Source: Eupeodes corollae (lineage: Eukaryota; Arthropoda; Insecta; Diptera; Syrphidae). Taken from it: a stretch of 64,000 nucleotides of DNA. The stretch's first letter is position 1. Each line of letters opens with the position of its first letter. Of this stretch, positions 11,187 through 23,020 are shown one piece after another. Location of the stretch: the NCBI RefSeq assembly GCF_945859685.1, contig NC_079147.1:60356946-60420945 (forward strand), in the 5' to 3' direction. The position numbers and the translations under genes are program-made. The notes under the pieces are model-generated. The model was given only the letters and a program-made list of their open reading frames with translations, searched no databases and was not told the origin of the DNA.

Positions 11187-11700
11187 GAAAATCGTTCACA
11201 CCGAACATTTACACGTTTTCATTTGACATTTAAATTTGTTTAACACCGGCTGTCAAATTTTGTATTGATGAGAAAAACATTTCAGAATGAGCCGCAGAAC
11301 TTTAGATACACTCTGCATTCTGCAATGAACTAAAGGATCTGGAAAAGCAAGATACAAACATAGAAAAAACTTCCAGTACATCACCACCCAAAAGTCAATT
11401 CCTAGTTCCAGATTTGTACCAAAATCACACCCCTCCAAAGCGATCACTGAAGCTCTCCATGACTATCTCTTTGGCTTCTTCCTTTGAGGACTTGCCTGGC
11501 TTGTCCAAAGCACTGAGGATCTTCTCAATGTTGGCTTCGCTGTCCATCAAGGGGCGATAGTCCACTGTTGTGGTTTTATTCACTGGAACAACGATTCCCA
11601 CATTGTGGAATGTTTTGGCTCAAATTTTCCTAGCCCACTGCGGCTTAGTTCTGAATATAAAAAACAAAAGCAATAATTCCTATTTTGTTTAAAAAATATT
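11187..11700 (-). pseudogene. HPF1-like pseudogene, copy 2, with downstream flank
   Basis: A shorter paralogue of 208-2790. Minus-strand reading gives TKPQWARKI*AKTFHNVGIV, then VPVNKTTTVDYRPLMDSEAN and IEKILSALDKPGKSSKEEAK (11651-11460). A frame change leads to ASVIALEGCDFGTNLELGID (about 11450-11395). A possible short GT-AG intron (about 11652-11698, acceptor tatattcag) lies upstream. The intron seen in copy 1 and the start of the following exon are deleted here, as is sequence equivalent to about 1975-2440. An in-frame stop and a frameshift make it a pseudogene. It supplies coding sequence that is lost from copy 1 and preserves the site where the mariner is absent. Confidence 0.72.
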
Positions 11701-12032
11701 ACTTGCCACGACCAAATTTATTTCAAAATGAAATATTTGTTTTGACAGCAGCCATCAGCTGTTTAGTTTACATTAATTTGAGCGCTGAATGTTTCGAAAG
11801 GTTTGTTTGTTTAATTCAACTTTGTATTGCTACTAGTTTTTGAGAGGTTTTGTATAAAACTTGTGGTTTACGAAAACTGGACTGGGTCTCTTGTTCCAAT
11901 ACTCACCAACACAAAGAAATGTAGACTAACAAGTAATTGTAATTCCGGTGAAACCTCAAGCTCACGAGAACCGAACTGTCAAATATATCAATGGAGTGGA
12001 TTTCTCCATCATTCAACACTTAGAAATAACAT

Positions 12033-12321
12033 ATAAATAAATAAATAAATTGGGTGGCGCAACAGTCCGTTTAAGAACTAGGGCCTAGTGACAGAAAACT
12101 CTAAACAATTCCTGTATGCGAGTACTGTGGCCAGGGATGGAGGGAACCTACAGTTTTAGGCCGAATACGAACGGTAAATTTGAGAAAGCACTTTCCATGG
12201 AATTTGTCAATTTCTCGTAAGAGGCAGTACCCGTGAAAACCTTTAGAAGGCATAGGCAGGGATCGAACCCAAGACATCTCGCATGACAGTCCTTCGCACT
12301 AACCATCATGCCACGGGTACT
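12033..12321 (-). mobile_element. tRNA-Asp-derived SINE, full-length copy
   Basis: Minus-strand copy with all parts: a 3' tail of AAAT-type repeats (seen as ataaataaataaat at 12033-12050) next to tgggtggcgcaac, the body, the B box (reverse complement of ggatcgaaccc), and the A-box head ending at gtacccgtggcatgatgg (12321). It aligns along its length with 39529-39833. Confidence 0.88.
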
Positions 12322-15167
12322 GAAATAACTTATTCGAGACTTAAAACAAAAAATATTTTCTGAATGTATACCAAAATAATATTAGTTAATAAATTATTAA
12401 AAAAAAACACAAAAATTAACTCTTTCAACTAAATTTGGCAAGAAATTTTATATGGGATAGTGACAGATGTCATGTAGTTTAAAATATGTTGTCTTAGTAA
12501 ATTGCTCAACATGGCTTTTATATTTGACTACAACTTTTAAATTTTCTTAAATTTTGACAAATTGTGCATGTAAGTTTCTTGTTAAGTTTTGACTTGACTA
12601 AATTTTGAACTACTTCTAAAAGAAGTACTTGGATTTACTATAAATCAAATCTTATTATATAGGATACAATTTTATACTTGTAATTGACAGTTGACATTCG
12701 TTTCATTTTCAGAAACATTAGACAATAACAATTATTTATCAGGCCTTGGTTTGTACCCGTTTACTTATTGCCTTACAATTTATATTCAAATACATTTTCT
12801 AACAATTAGTTTTTCACACGATTGTTATATACTCATGGTTGTCAAATGTCATAAACTGATTGTCAGACAAATACAGAACTAAATGTTTGTACGCATTTCT
12901 TTTAATGACAGATCTGACCATTCATATATATATATACAGTGTACACTTCCCTTTACAATATTAAAAACAAACAAACGAGAATGGATAACTGAAAATTACA
13001 AATAAAATGACAAGTGTTCTTTCCGTTGAGTTTTTTAGTTTAATTCATTTTTTTAAGGGCTGGGTTAAGAACATAGCGTGTAGAACAATTTTAAATGACG
13101 TCTATTTAATTTGCATTTAAACATTTGTACTAATTTACATTATTATTTTTGATGTATGTACAATTTATCTTTCTAATACGATACAAAGCCATTTTCGAAG
13201 TTTCTATTTATATTTTATCAATTCTTATGAGTCATCTGTCAACTTTTACCATGGCTTCTCGCTAAACATAATAATGTTCGTTTATATTTTAACGAAATAA
13301 CAAAAAACTATTTAAGTCAGCATTTATTTCATTAACAATCTGTCAAACTGGAAACTGTCAAATTCTATTGTGCAATGGCTACATAAAATAAAAGCTTAAA
13401 GATTAAAATTTGGATGGGATTCGATCTTTTTAAATGTGGTCATAACGTAGTGAAAGAATCATCGAATTGAGGAATAGAACATTTTGATAAGGGGTGGTTT
13501 ACATTGTGAAACTTGACAGAATTTTAATTTTAAAAAAAAATTTCGAGTAGTGTAAATCGTAAAAAGAGGGGCCTACCCTTTATAAAAAGAAATTTTTGAA
13601 AAATATGTACAATGTTAGAAAATGTCTTAATGTTTTGGAATTCCATTAATATTCTGAATAGGTTCGCATCGATCGAAATTCAAAAAAGGAAGTGACTTTT
13701 CATGTGAATGCATATAGATATTTTATTAGTTCCGAATTCGATTAAATTTTCTTCAAAAGGCGCTAGTTAGAGCTCTCATTGAAATCGATCCGGAAAAATG
13801 TTTGAATCGATATTTGAAGGTATATCCCTTTGATTTGAAATGAAAATTATGTACTGATCGATCGGAAATCACGCAAAGAATTTTTTTTTTTTGAGAAAAA
13901 CAGTGTAACTGCACATTTATTTTTCTCTAAAAAGTATTTTTCTATTTTCCGGACGGAAATTCATTTTCCTGAACAAATGATACTTATATGTTAAAAAGTG
14001 AAACAAATCGTTCCACTGATTTGTGTTCCAATTTCATACAATTCCAAGGACAGATTTCTGTCAGTAAATATTTTTCGGTGGATTTTAATCAGGAAATTTT
14101 GGTCAATGACAGAAATATTTAATGATAGTTATGAACGACCTGTCAAAAAATCTCCAATGTTTGTTTTCAATTATGAAAACCAATGATAGCTTAAATGTGG
14201 AAACTATAGAAATTTCTGACAATTCAATGCAATAACAGTCTTGTCAGGCATACGAAATATTTATTTATTTATTTATTTGGTTTAAAATATGAGGAAAATA
14301 AAAAAGAATGCGAAAGCAAATTCTAAACTTATTCAAAACTGTATTCAGAAAAAAGATAAGTGCAATGCGCTAATTTATGTTAGCAATCTATTTTTCTTTT
14401 TTATTTTATATTTATATTTTATACTTAACTATTATCAAAAACCAAAAAGTTCAAAACTGACTTATTTTTGTATATCTAGCTTTCACTTAAAGCAGTGCTC
14501 ATATTGTAAAGCCTATTGCATATTTGGCTATAAACTATTTGGAGAAAAGATGCATGCAATTGATTCCAACAACATTGGAACAAAATTGCTAACATTCAAT
14601 ACCAGTTCTTAAAAAGTGTCAAAACTAGTTGTAGACCCTTAAATATAATTTTAAAATGAGCGTCATGTTTTGTTTAAAACGATATAGAAATATATCTAAA
14701 CGTTTCAAAGATCTTCGAACTTTGAGAGCAGTGAAAACCTTATACTATATCTTTTTAAATTATAATTTTCAACTGACATTTAATTTGAATTTCATTCAGG
14801 GCATGCATCTTCATTTCGCTTGGCTTCAATCATTTGTTAGTATTGTCGAAGAAATTCTTGAACACTTTCCATATTTTGGAATCAAAATTGTGCTCATGTC
14901 GCTTTTGACTAAAATTCAATCAAATTAATTAATTTTTTTAATTTGGTAAATGAACTGTCAAATTTTGTATAAGAAACCATTTACACAATTTACTTAATAT
15001 TTTTAAAGGATGTTTGTGGATAAAATTATCCTAATATTTCTCAACCAAACGTCATTGTGACTTTTAGAGTACATAAATCATAACTTTTTTTTCAAAAAGT
15101 TCTAAAATTATGATATTTCATATTTGACGTATGTATATAGCTTGTTTTGTTTTGTAAGCCCTTTCTC
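12322..15167. other. AT-rich non-coding stretch
   Basis: No supported gene. Frames of 60-107 residues occur (12691, 13998, 14289, 14656) but are Phe/Lys/Asn-rich with no recognisable motif and no sign of splice-bounded coding. A short ATTT microsatellite lies at about 14259-14280. Confidence 0.55.
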
Positions 15168-15170
15168 ATT

Positions 15171-15374
15171 GGCTGCATTCAATCTCGTGTTGAATAGGCT
15201 ACATTTTGAGATATCTTATTGAATAAGTTGGATAGCTAAATTTAGATAGCTGGCAAAAAATAAAAATAACTTTTTTTGACATATCAGCTGTTTTGTATCA
15301 ACTTTTCTTTTACACTTAAAACACCAACAAATAGCTTATACGGTTACTCTATCTGTCTGTGGTTGAACGCAGCC
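15171..15374. mobile_element. Small MITE with GGCTGCATTCAA ends
   Basis: A 204-bp element starting ggctgcattcaatctcgtg and ending ggttgaacgcagcc, giving imperfect terminal inverted repeats. ATT flanks both sides (15168-15170 and 15375-15377), consistent with a 3-bp target duplication. A larger relative with the same ends is at 42746-43559. No coding capacity. Confidence 0.65.
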
Positions 15375-16099
15375 ATTGTTCGTGTTGTTTGATTTCGTGA
15401 AATGACATAATTAGGCGTGTTTATAAAAACTATATGTTGAAGAACTTCATTTATAACACAAAACAGTTCTTTTAAATGTTAAAAATTTCCCAAAATTTAA
15501 ACAAATATAAATATCTAAGCTTTTCTCACCACTCTATCCTTGTTATTCACCATAGCCTATATTTTAATTGTGTGAAAGTATACCTCCTCATAAAAAATCT
15601 ATATTACCTATCAGAAAACGGTTTGTCTTTATTACAAAATGAATACAAACTTCACTTAATACGGATCTACATGCCAAAATACATGTGCAGGTACATATTT
15701 TATAATTGTTAGACATTTCCAAACAAGTTTTATCATCAATTTTCCTCTTCTCAAAATCAGAAAAAAAGTAACAACGAAAATTATTGTGAATTTATTGCTG
15801 CCATCTGTAGGCAACCATTTTAAAAATACTCTCAGTTCAGTTTGCATCATCGCAATCGCAATCACATCACATCTCACCGCACTGTGTTGTCTATGTTATC
15901 ATCATTCATCACAAACAGTTCGCTGATGTGATTTGTATCTTCACCAATAGATAGCGCTAATTAGGAAAATTGTTGCAAATTACCAAGAGGCACAAACACT
16001 ACGAGTTGCACAGTGTGTGCTGTTGCTGTGTTTGGTTTCATGGGGTCTTATTAAATGACGAGTTGTGTGTGATGTTAGATGTTCCATCATCACCTTCGA

Positions 16100-16668
16100 A
16101 TACACTGACATGGCGTGAGGTGCGGCCGGCGTCGTCGTACGGGTCGAGGGACCTGGGCCGGTATAAAATTAACTTTGCGGCATCAAAAGCATCACAATGT
16201 CTTAGCACTTGGCAACCTTCATACTTTTTCTCATCATGTAAATGTATATGGAAAATAAAGTCCCAAGCGACTTCATTTTGAGAGGCATGATGTTTTACAC
16301 TGTATGCGCGGAGCGGCGCACATGCACGCATTTGATTAGATGCAAGATGTGAACTGAACTTAACTGAGTTGAGTTGCGCTTGCACCTTGTGCTTCTTGCT
16401 GCCTGCTTCAAAATTACAACGAGGAAGTAATCATATGAAGTACTCATACGGATACGGATGCGCACAAACCACAGCGAAACGAATGGCAGTTGTTGGCAGT
16501 CGCAACGGGTTGTCAAACTTCAAACTAAAGGAATAAGTTAACTTCGACTTTAGTGAAGAAGTTTTGTATGAATATTTTTAGCTTGGCGAAGTAATAATAG
16601 TTTTAATGTTATGTGGGAATTTTCATCTCACTTCTTTTACGACGGACGACACGAGACGCGAGGTGAGT
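16100..16668 (+). promoter_or_regulatory. Candidate core promoter and first exon (TATA-type)
   Basis: A GC-richer island in AT-rich surroundings carries TATAAAA at 16162-16168, just after gacctgggccgg. A possible start site lies about 30 bases downstream, near agcatcacaatg. A good splice-donor match (gag|gtgagt) occurs at 16663-16668, so a non-coding first exon of about 470 bp is conceivable. Open frames on both strands here (15970-16281, 16038-16385) look like by-products of GC content. Inference only. Confidence 0.25.
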
Positions 16669-18201
16669 TTATACTTGAGGTTGGAGCAGTCGAAAATAAG
16701 TTGATATTAAATGAAATTATCAGTTTTGTTATGAATTGTTTTGAGATAATCATGATGAAAATAATGTGATAAGCTATAAAAGTGAGGAGTTATAATAATA
16801 ATAAAATTGCCTGTTATGACTGAGGTATGTTTTGTGAATGTAATCACATTAAATAACCTGAGATGTCTATTTAATATTTGAATGACAAAGTATTATTTAC
16901 CTATTTAATAGAGAAGAAGACTCAATGAGAATTTGTGATGGGTACATATAGACTTTTGATTACAATACTTATCTCGTCAATTTAAGTCGGGAAATTATAA
17001 AGAAAGTTGTTTTTGTCATAAATTTCACGTAAACAAAAGAAGTACCTACGTTTATTATGAAACATTGATACTACCGGATCATATTGAATTATGAAATGTG
17101 ACAAAGTCTTCAGCAATTTGTTAATTAAATACTTCCTAAAATATAAATGTCAAGAAACAAGTCAGAAAAGGTTATGAGATCCAAGCTTAGTTAGGTGTAA
17201 TAATCATTTGTTTTAAGTGTAGGAGCTATAGAAATAATTCCAAATTATGACAGAAAGTTGTTATATAATGTTAACCTTTATTAAATTTGAAAGATTGGCA
17301 TCAGTCAAGTTTTGTAATACTATAAAATTGTTGTAAGTTATTGTTACTAAGTAATATAATTGACACAAGTTAGCACAAAACTTATTAGCCAAGCAAACAT
17401 TATGCAATAACGATCAAGTAAAATATCAGCCCATTTAAAATATATTTATGCATGCGACATCTTGTGGTTAATTTTAAAATCATCTTTTATTTTGACACTG
17501 ACAGCTGTTTCACACTCGAAAGATAACTCATCCATAGACAGTGACAGTTTGTTATTGATAACGATATAGTGTACTGGTTGCATCATAGGGCCGATTTTAT
17601 TTTTTCTTGAAAATGAGTCTGGAAACAACCTTTCAGGGAATGGTAAGCGCTATAGGGCTATGCACTTTTACTGACTGAAATTGAAGACATAAGAGTTTAA
17701 AAGTGTTATCAAGCGTCAATAAAATTTTACGCCTTCGAGTTGCAATTTTCCTTCTTGGACTGTTTTCAAAAGTAACCTGAAAATGCGAATAATTCATCTT
17801 TTTATTGGAGTATCGTGTCATAGAAACCATTTTAGTGACTTTTGAAGGGAGGGAAATGGAGTGTTTCCTTGGAACTTTGCAAACACAAATTAACCCTAAA
17901 ATATTAAAATGAGTATATGTATATAAATACTTAAAGTTTTCCAGTAACCTTAAAAAGAGTGTTTAAAAAAATGCATGTTAGTAAGTGACCCTTTGGAAGC
18001 CTTCAGCTTTGAGTCATACAATTATTAAGGTCTATACCTAAAGTTTTGTTCAGGCCTTATATCTTTAATATAGGTGGGCCTTAAGGCCATTCTCCCACCA
18101 GGCAATTTTCATTTTCTGACCAAATGTTTTCAAAAATTAAGTTTTCTAGTGCGGGATAGACCTAAGAACTCTTTAGATCATATCTTCAATTTTCTTGTAC
18201 T
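16669..18201. other. AT-rich non-coding stretch
   Basis: No supported gene or repeat structure. Short frames at 17446-17628 and 17633-17830 have no recognisable motif. Confidence 0.5.
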
Positions 18202-20783
18202 TACTTACTTACCTACTTGCTTAAGGTGGCGCTACAGTCCGGGGCGGACCTGTCTCCAGTTTCGCACGCCAAGTTGGTTGAGGTCCTCTCATACCTGGGT
18301 GTGCCACCTAAGACGCTCTCATCTTTCTTTGACAAGGTCCAGGCCTTAGCGCCATAAATGAGAACCGAGATGATAAGTGCCTTATAGATGGTGATTTTAG
18401 ATGCTCGAGAGAGGACTTTACTTCTCAATCGCCTTCTAAGTCCAAAGAAGCAGCGATTTGCAAGAGTTATTCTTCCTTTGATTTCAGCGCTGGTGTCGTT
18501 GTCTGTGTTAATAGCGGTGCCTAGGTAGACAAAGTCCTTAACTACCTCAAAGTTATAGCTGTCCATGGTGACGTTTCATCCAAGACGTCGTCGTTCAGTG
18601 TCCTTTTTTGATGACAGCATATACTTGGCCTTGCCCTCATTGACCACTAAACCCATCTTCTTCGCTTCCGTCGCAATGCTCAAAAACGCTCCACTGACAT
18701 CACGCTTTCATCTTCCAATTATGTCAATATCATCTGCGTATCCGAGTAATTGGATGGACCTTTGGAAGATTGTGCCTCTAGTGTTGACAGTTGAGTTTTG
18801 CACAATTCTTTCCAGAACGATGTTGAAGAAGTTGCATGACAGTGCATTGCCTTTTTTAAAACCTTTTTTGACATCAAATGCATCGGTAAGATCTTTTCCG
18901 ACCTTGATAGAGCAGCATGCAGCGGGCATGCTTTCTTCCAACCATATTTTGCAGATTAGTGGGTGCATGCTCCGTACCAAGTCATCGCCTGCTGCTTTGA
19001 ATAGTTCGGCAGCGATGCCGTTAGCTCCAGCAGCTTTGTTTGACCTAAGTTTAGATATAGCTATCTTCACTTCAGCGAGGTCGGGTAGGCGGAAGGTTGA
19101 GGTTGATGTCAACACTAGAGGTTGAGTGGTTCTATCTCCCTTACAGCGGAATTCAGTTCGTCATCGCCGTTATATAATTTGGAGAAGTGATCTTTCCATA
19201 TTCTCAGCATCGACTGCGGTTCTACTGCGATGTTCCCCTGATCGTCTTTACAGGTTTCGGTTCGTGGCTGGTACCCTTGGAAGGTTTTTTTTACCTTTTG
19301 TAAAATTTACGAACCTCGTTCCTAAAGTGACATCTCTCTATCTCCTCGATCGCGCGTTTCTCATGCTCTCTTTTTTTCCATCTAAGAAGCCGGTGTTCCT
19401 CTCTCCTCTTTTGCTCGTAGAGCTCACGAGCAGCTCTAGTCCTTTTGTGCAGCGCCGTTTTGTATGCCTCTTGTTTCTCTGCGTGCGCTTGCCGGCATTC
19501 GTCGTCAAACCAGGGGTTTCGCTGTGGTGGCCGTGTGAAACCTAGCACTTCAGAGGCGGCATCTTTGATGGCTACAAGGCAATGTTGCCACTGGTTTTCA
19601 ATGCTTAATGCAGGAAGCGTAGGACTCGATTGGAAAAGGACATAGCAGTCTCTTGCGATTGTAGCCGTCTAACGTCGAATCTTCTCACAGTACTTCCTTA
19701 TTTTGGTTTGGATCGGGATTTCCGTAGTCATACCTTGGCAACAACGAGGTAGTGGCCCTAGTCAATGTTCGCCCCTCGGAATTTTCGGATATCCTATATA
19801 CTGGAGAAGTGTCGTGCGTCGATCGCAATGTGGTCAATCTGGTTAACTGTTGATTGATCAGGAGATTTCCATGTCCCCTTGTGGATATTGAGATGTGTGA
19901 ACTGCGTACTAGCTGCCAGAACGTCTCGCCCCCAGCGAAATAGATCAGCCTGAATCCGTTTTCAGAAGTGGTATCGTGCAGGCTGTACTTTCCGATTATG
20001 CCACCAAAGATGTCCTCTCTTCCTAGCTTGGCATTGAAGTCTCCTAAGACAATTTTAATGTCATAGCCAGGGCACTGCTCTGTCGCCATAGTATACATCG
20101 CAGTCTTTTATTTTGCGTTTGCCCGGTCCATCCCATCGCACTTCTTGGATGGCGGTAATATCTGCCTTGCAGCAGTTTAGGGCTTCTGCTAATTGTTCGG
20201 CTGCATGTGGTCTGTTAAGGGGCCTAACATTTCACGTACAGATCCGAAGTTCGTTGTCCTTTTTTCGTTTGCGTGAGGTGTCAACAGTGAATCCGTCCGT
20301 ATCCGAGGCTTGTTGGTGCTTCGCAACTAAAGGTATTGTTTACGTGGCCGGGAAGTCACCCCCATGGCACAATCCCCAACCTGGAGGGCCAGATCCTTAG
20401 TATGACTCCAAGGACGGGGAGCCGGAAAAACCACTCCTTATAGTTCTGGGCTCCTAATAAGTCGAAGAAGCCTTATACGGTGTTCACTAAGAAGTTCAAC
20501 CTTACTGGAACTGTAGACGCCACCGTTGATTCCATCTCGGAAATTCCTCCGCTGCCGTCTGGACAAGGAGAGGTGCCTTAGTGGAAACACCTCTCCCCCA
20601 TTTCTCGTTTCCTGCCCCCAAAAACTTTCCACTGGGGTTGGAACCCAATCTCCAGTTGAGGTACTAGGCACCCGATGTTCACCACGGGGAGGTGAGAGTA
20701 GGAGTTGATAGACAGAGGTGGGTTTTGAGTAAAACCTGTGGACGCTTGTGTCCTCTTGAATGCACAAGTCTACCATTTGAACA
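18202..20783 (-). mobile_element. RTE/BovB-like retrotransposon with 16-bp target duplication
   Basis: The insertion is bracketed by the perfect duplication tcaattttcttgtact at 18186-18201 and 20784-20799, which fixes both ends. The 3' end is the tandem tact/ctta repeat at 18202-18222 next to ggtggcgctacagtcc. The same arrangement ends the copies at 24479 and 30243. The 5' end includes about 540 bp (20240-20783) upstream of the endonuclease. At 2.58 kb it is shorter than a complete element because of internal deletions. Confidence 0.9.
18213..20260 (-). pseudogene. Endonuclease-RT ORF of RTE copy 1, internally deleted
   Basis: In minus-strand order: endonuclease start with QEVRWDGPGKRK (about 20150-20110); a deletion; then IKIVLGDFNAKLGREDIFGG (20060); a linker with ARELYEQKRREEHRLLRWKK (19440-19370); early RT with ISKLRSNKAAGANGIAAELF (about 19040). 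A further deletion removes the YRGISLLN and motif A region. RT resumes at FDVKKGFKKGNALSCNFFNI (motif B) and LLGYADDIDIIGR (YADD, about 18720). The C-terminal part has VKDFVYLGTAINTDNDTSAE and IYGAKAWTLSKKDESVLG, then a jump to the last residues. Several frameshifts. No activity possible. Confidence 0.85.
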
Positions 20784-20799
20784 TCAATTTTCTTGTACT

Positions 20800-21772
20800 A
20801 CTTGACTATAAATGATTGAAATAGAACTTTTTGTATATTATAATAGTCAAGCTGTCACATTTTTGACTGCCTAGAAAACAACGAAAATTCAAACATTTTC
20901 ACAATCGAAAATTTACAAAAAAATTCAATCGTGTTACAAAGAATAGAATGTTTCTTTAATCTTGACCTTTTTTATTTAAGCTTTAAGATTTTAATATATA
21001 CTAAGAAGTCGGTGTTGTAATTTTTAAGTTGCAAAGGTCTTAACTCTTACATTAGACCAATTATTTATATATTTCCATTACTTTGAACTAAAAAGTATAG
21101 ATTTGGTACAACAATTTTCTTCTATTACATAAATCATCAAGGAAATCAAAAAATCTACTCTAATCGCAAAGAAAACGCTTTGTGGTCTTTTGAGAGAGTG
21201 CCAAAAGCCAAACCTTAACCAATCCTCAAATAAAAATTGTTCGTTAGTCCCGCATTTATTGTTGTTATTAACAATCGTGACCGAGAAAAAAAAGAACCAG
21301 GAAAAAATACGCCAATGTTATGTAGCTGTCTTTTGAAGCTTTGCTTTCCGTACTCTCTTGTTGTTTTCTCTCTCTCTCACACATATATGACTATGATGAC
21401 AGAGCAGCCAACATTCGGCAGCATCTCAGCATTTCAGCATCTCCACCGATTGCCGAAGACGCCCGTTTAAATTTCAAGGTATTCTTTAAAGCCGCAAAGA
21501 GCTCTGTATATCTTATCCAAGTACAAAAATATATATCTACTATAGTTGCAATTCTCTGAAGCAATTAAAATAACAGTATATTGCAAAAAAGTAAACATTT
21601 TCCTTCAACCTCTGTGCTGGAAAAACAAGAAGAAAAATACTCGCACAAAACAGAAAATAGCATAAGACGAGGCAAAAAAAAGTAGAAAAAGCCAACGAGG
21701 TAACTGACTCTATGACTTCAAACATCTTACAAAAGAGAACGCACGGTGTAAAAGCCTGGCGATTGATCTTGG
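20800..21772. other. AT-rich non-coding stretch
   Basis: No supported gene. Frames at 21237-21470, 21341-21559 and 21540-21785 are mutually overlapping, lack motifs and are probably chance. Confidence 0.5.
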
Positions 21773-22268
21773 CAAAACTAAACATAATCAGAGTTGCACT
21801 TAAATTTACTTGCGCCTGAAGGAAAGTTTGACATAAATGAAGTTGTCAAAATTATATCAATCTGTCATATTAAAGCCAAGAAATTCGGTTTTTACGTTCA
21901 TAACACTTGATGTTTAAATAGGAATAATCCGGATAGTTAAATGAACGACTTGAGATGGATATCACAATAGTGAAATGACCATTATCCAGAGGGGGTTCGA
22001 TGTTGTGACAATACATGCCACAAAACTAAACATAATCAGAGTTGCACTTAAATTTGCTTGAGCCTGAAAGAAAGTTTGACATAAATGAAGTTGTCAAAAT
22101 TATATCAATCTGTCAATATTATAGCCAAGAAATTCGGTTTTACTTTCTAGCACTTGATGTTTAAATAAGAATAATCCGGATAGTTAAAAGAACGACTTGA
22201 GATGGATATCCCAATAGTGAAATGACACATTATCCAGAGGGGGTTCGATATTGTGACAATTACATGTG
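21773..22268. repeat. Two-copy direct tandem duplication, about 248-bp unit
   Basis: Units start at 21773 and 22021, each with caaaactaaacataatcaga, and run through agggggttcgat to gtgacaat. They differ by scattered substitutions and small indels, so the duplication is not very recent. No coding frame spans it. Confidence 0.88.
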
Positions 22269-22826
22269 ACAGTTAAGATCTTACTTTATACGATCGTTAC
22301 ATGCCGATGCCACAATTGATATCCGAATTTATCCGGATCGCGTAGTATATTATCCGATCCAGTTTCATGTATAGGATGTTAATTTACACCAGCGGACCCA
22401 GCCATTTGACACAATCTGGATAATGTCAGATGTCTTAAACTATCCGGATGTACAGAACTATTTGGATAAATCGGATATTCGATGCTAAATTTCGAAACGT
22501 TTCATATATATCTGAACATTAGGAGTATTAGAACAACTTTAGAGAACCTAATCTTCTAGTTCTAGTAATATCTGTGAAAATACGGGCCTGAAGAAAGATA
22601 GATATGAGTACAGCTTCAACTGTATCGTGCCGAGGCCGCGGAAAAATGAGCTTTAAATGGAACTATCGGTGAAATATTTTTAATTTTTTTTTGCTTTGTT
22701 CATTTTCAGTGAATGAGTTTATATACGAGATAAATCGGAATACAAAAGAGAATAGACATAGATACAAAGATTCGTGTAGAAAGTGTATAATGGAAATATG
22801 TGCAGATGAAAAAATGACTAATGATC

Positions 22827-22850
22827 GAGAGAGAGAAAGAGAAAGAGAGA
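22827..22850 (+). repeat. GA-rich simple repeat
   Basis: A run of gagaga/aagaga units. GAGAG words are recognition sites for GAGA factor in flies, but a simple repeat explains it equally well. Confidence 0.6.
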
Positions 22851-23000
22851 TGGTGGCAGAGGAAGCAGAAAATAAAACGCGACGCGATCTGTGTCGATGC
22901 CGGCCAAGTCGATCTGGCAACAGATGGAATCATAGAATCGACCGATCGACTTTGGAGCTAGAGACACAAAAGCGGACCGTTTAGCATTGCCCCAAGATTG

Positions 23001-23020
23001 TCTGGTCTGGTCTGGTCTGC
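23001..23020 (+). repeat. TCTGG tandem repeat
   Basis: Four near-perfect five-base units, read directly from the sequence. Confidence 0.7.

Noticed and set aside
14289..14928. Frames of 107 and 90 residues
   Set aside because: Phe/Lys/Asn/Tyr-rich composition of AT-rich DNA, with no motifs and no splice-site context.
16038..16385. 115-residue minus-strand frame in the GC-richer patch
   Set aside because: It overlaps an equally long plus-strand frame, has no recognisable domain, and is explained by low stop-codon density in GC-richer DNA.
18565..19545. Long plus-strand frames (186 and 139 residues)
   Set aside because: They are antisense to the RTE reverse-transcriptase and linker on the minus strand and carry no motifs.
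22691..22984. 97-residue frame with an Arg-Glu run
   Set aside because: The purine repeat creates the run of (Arg-Glu) residues; no domain or splice context is visible.
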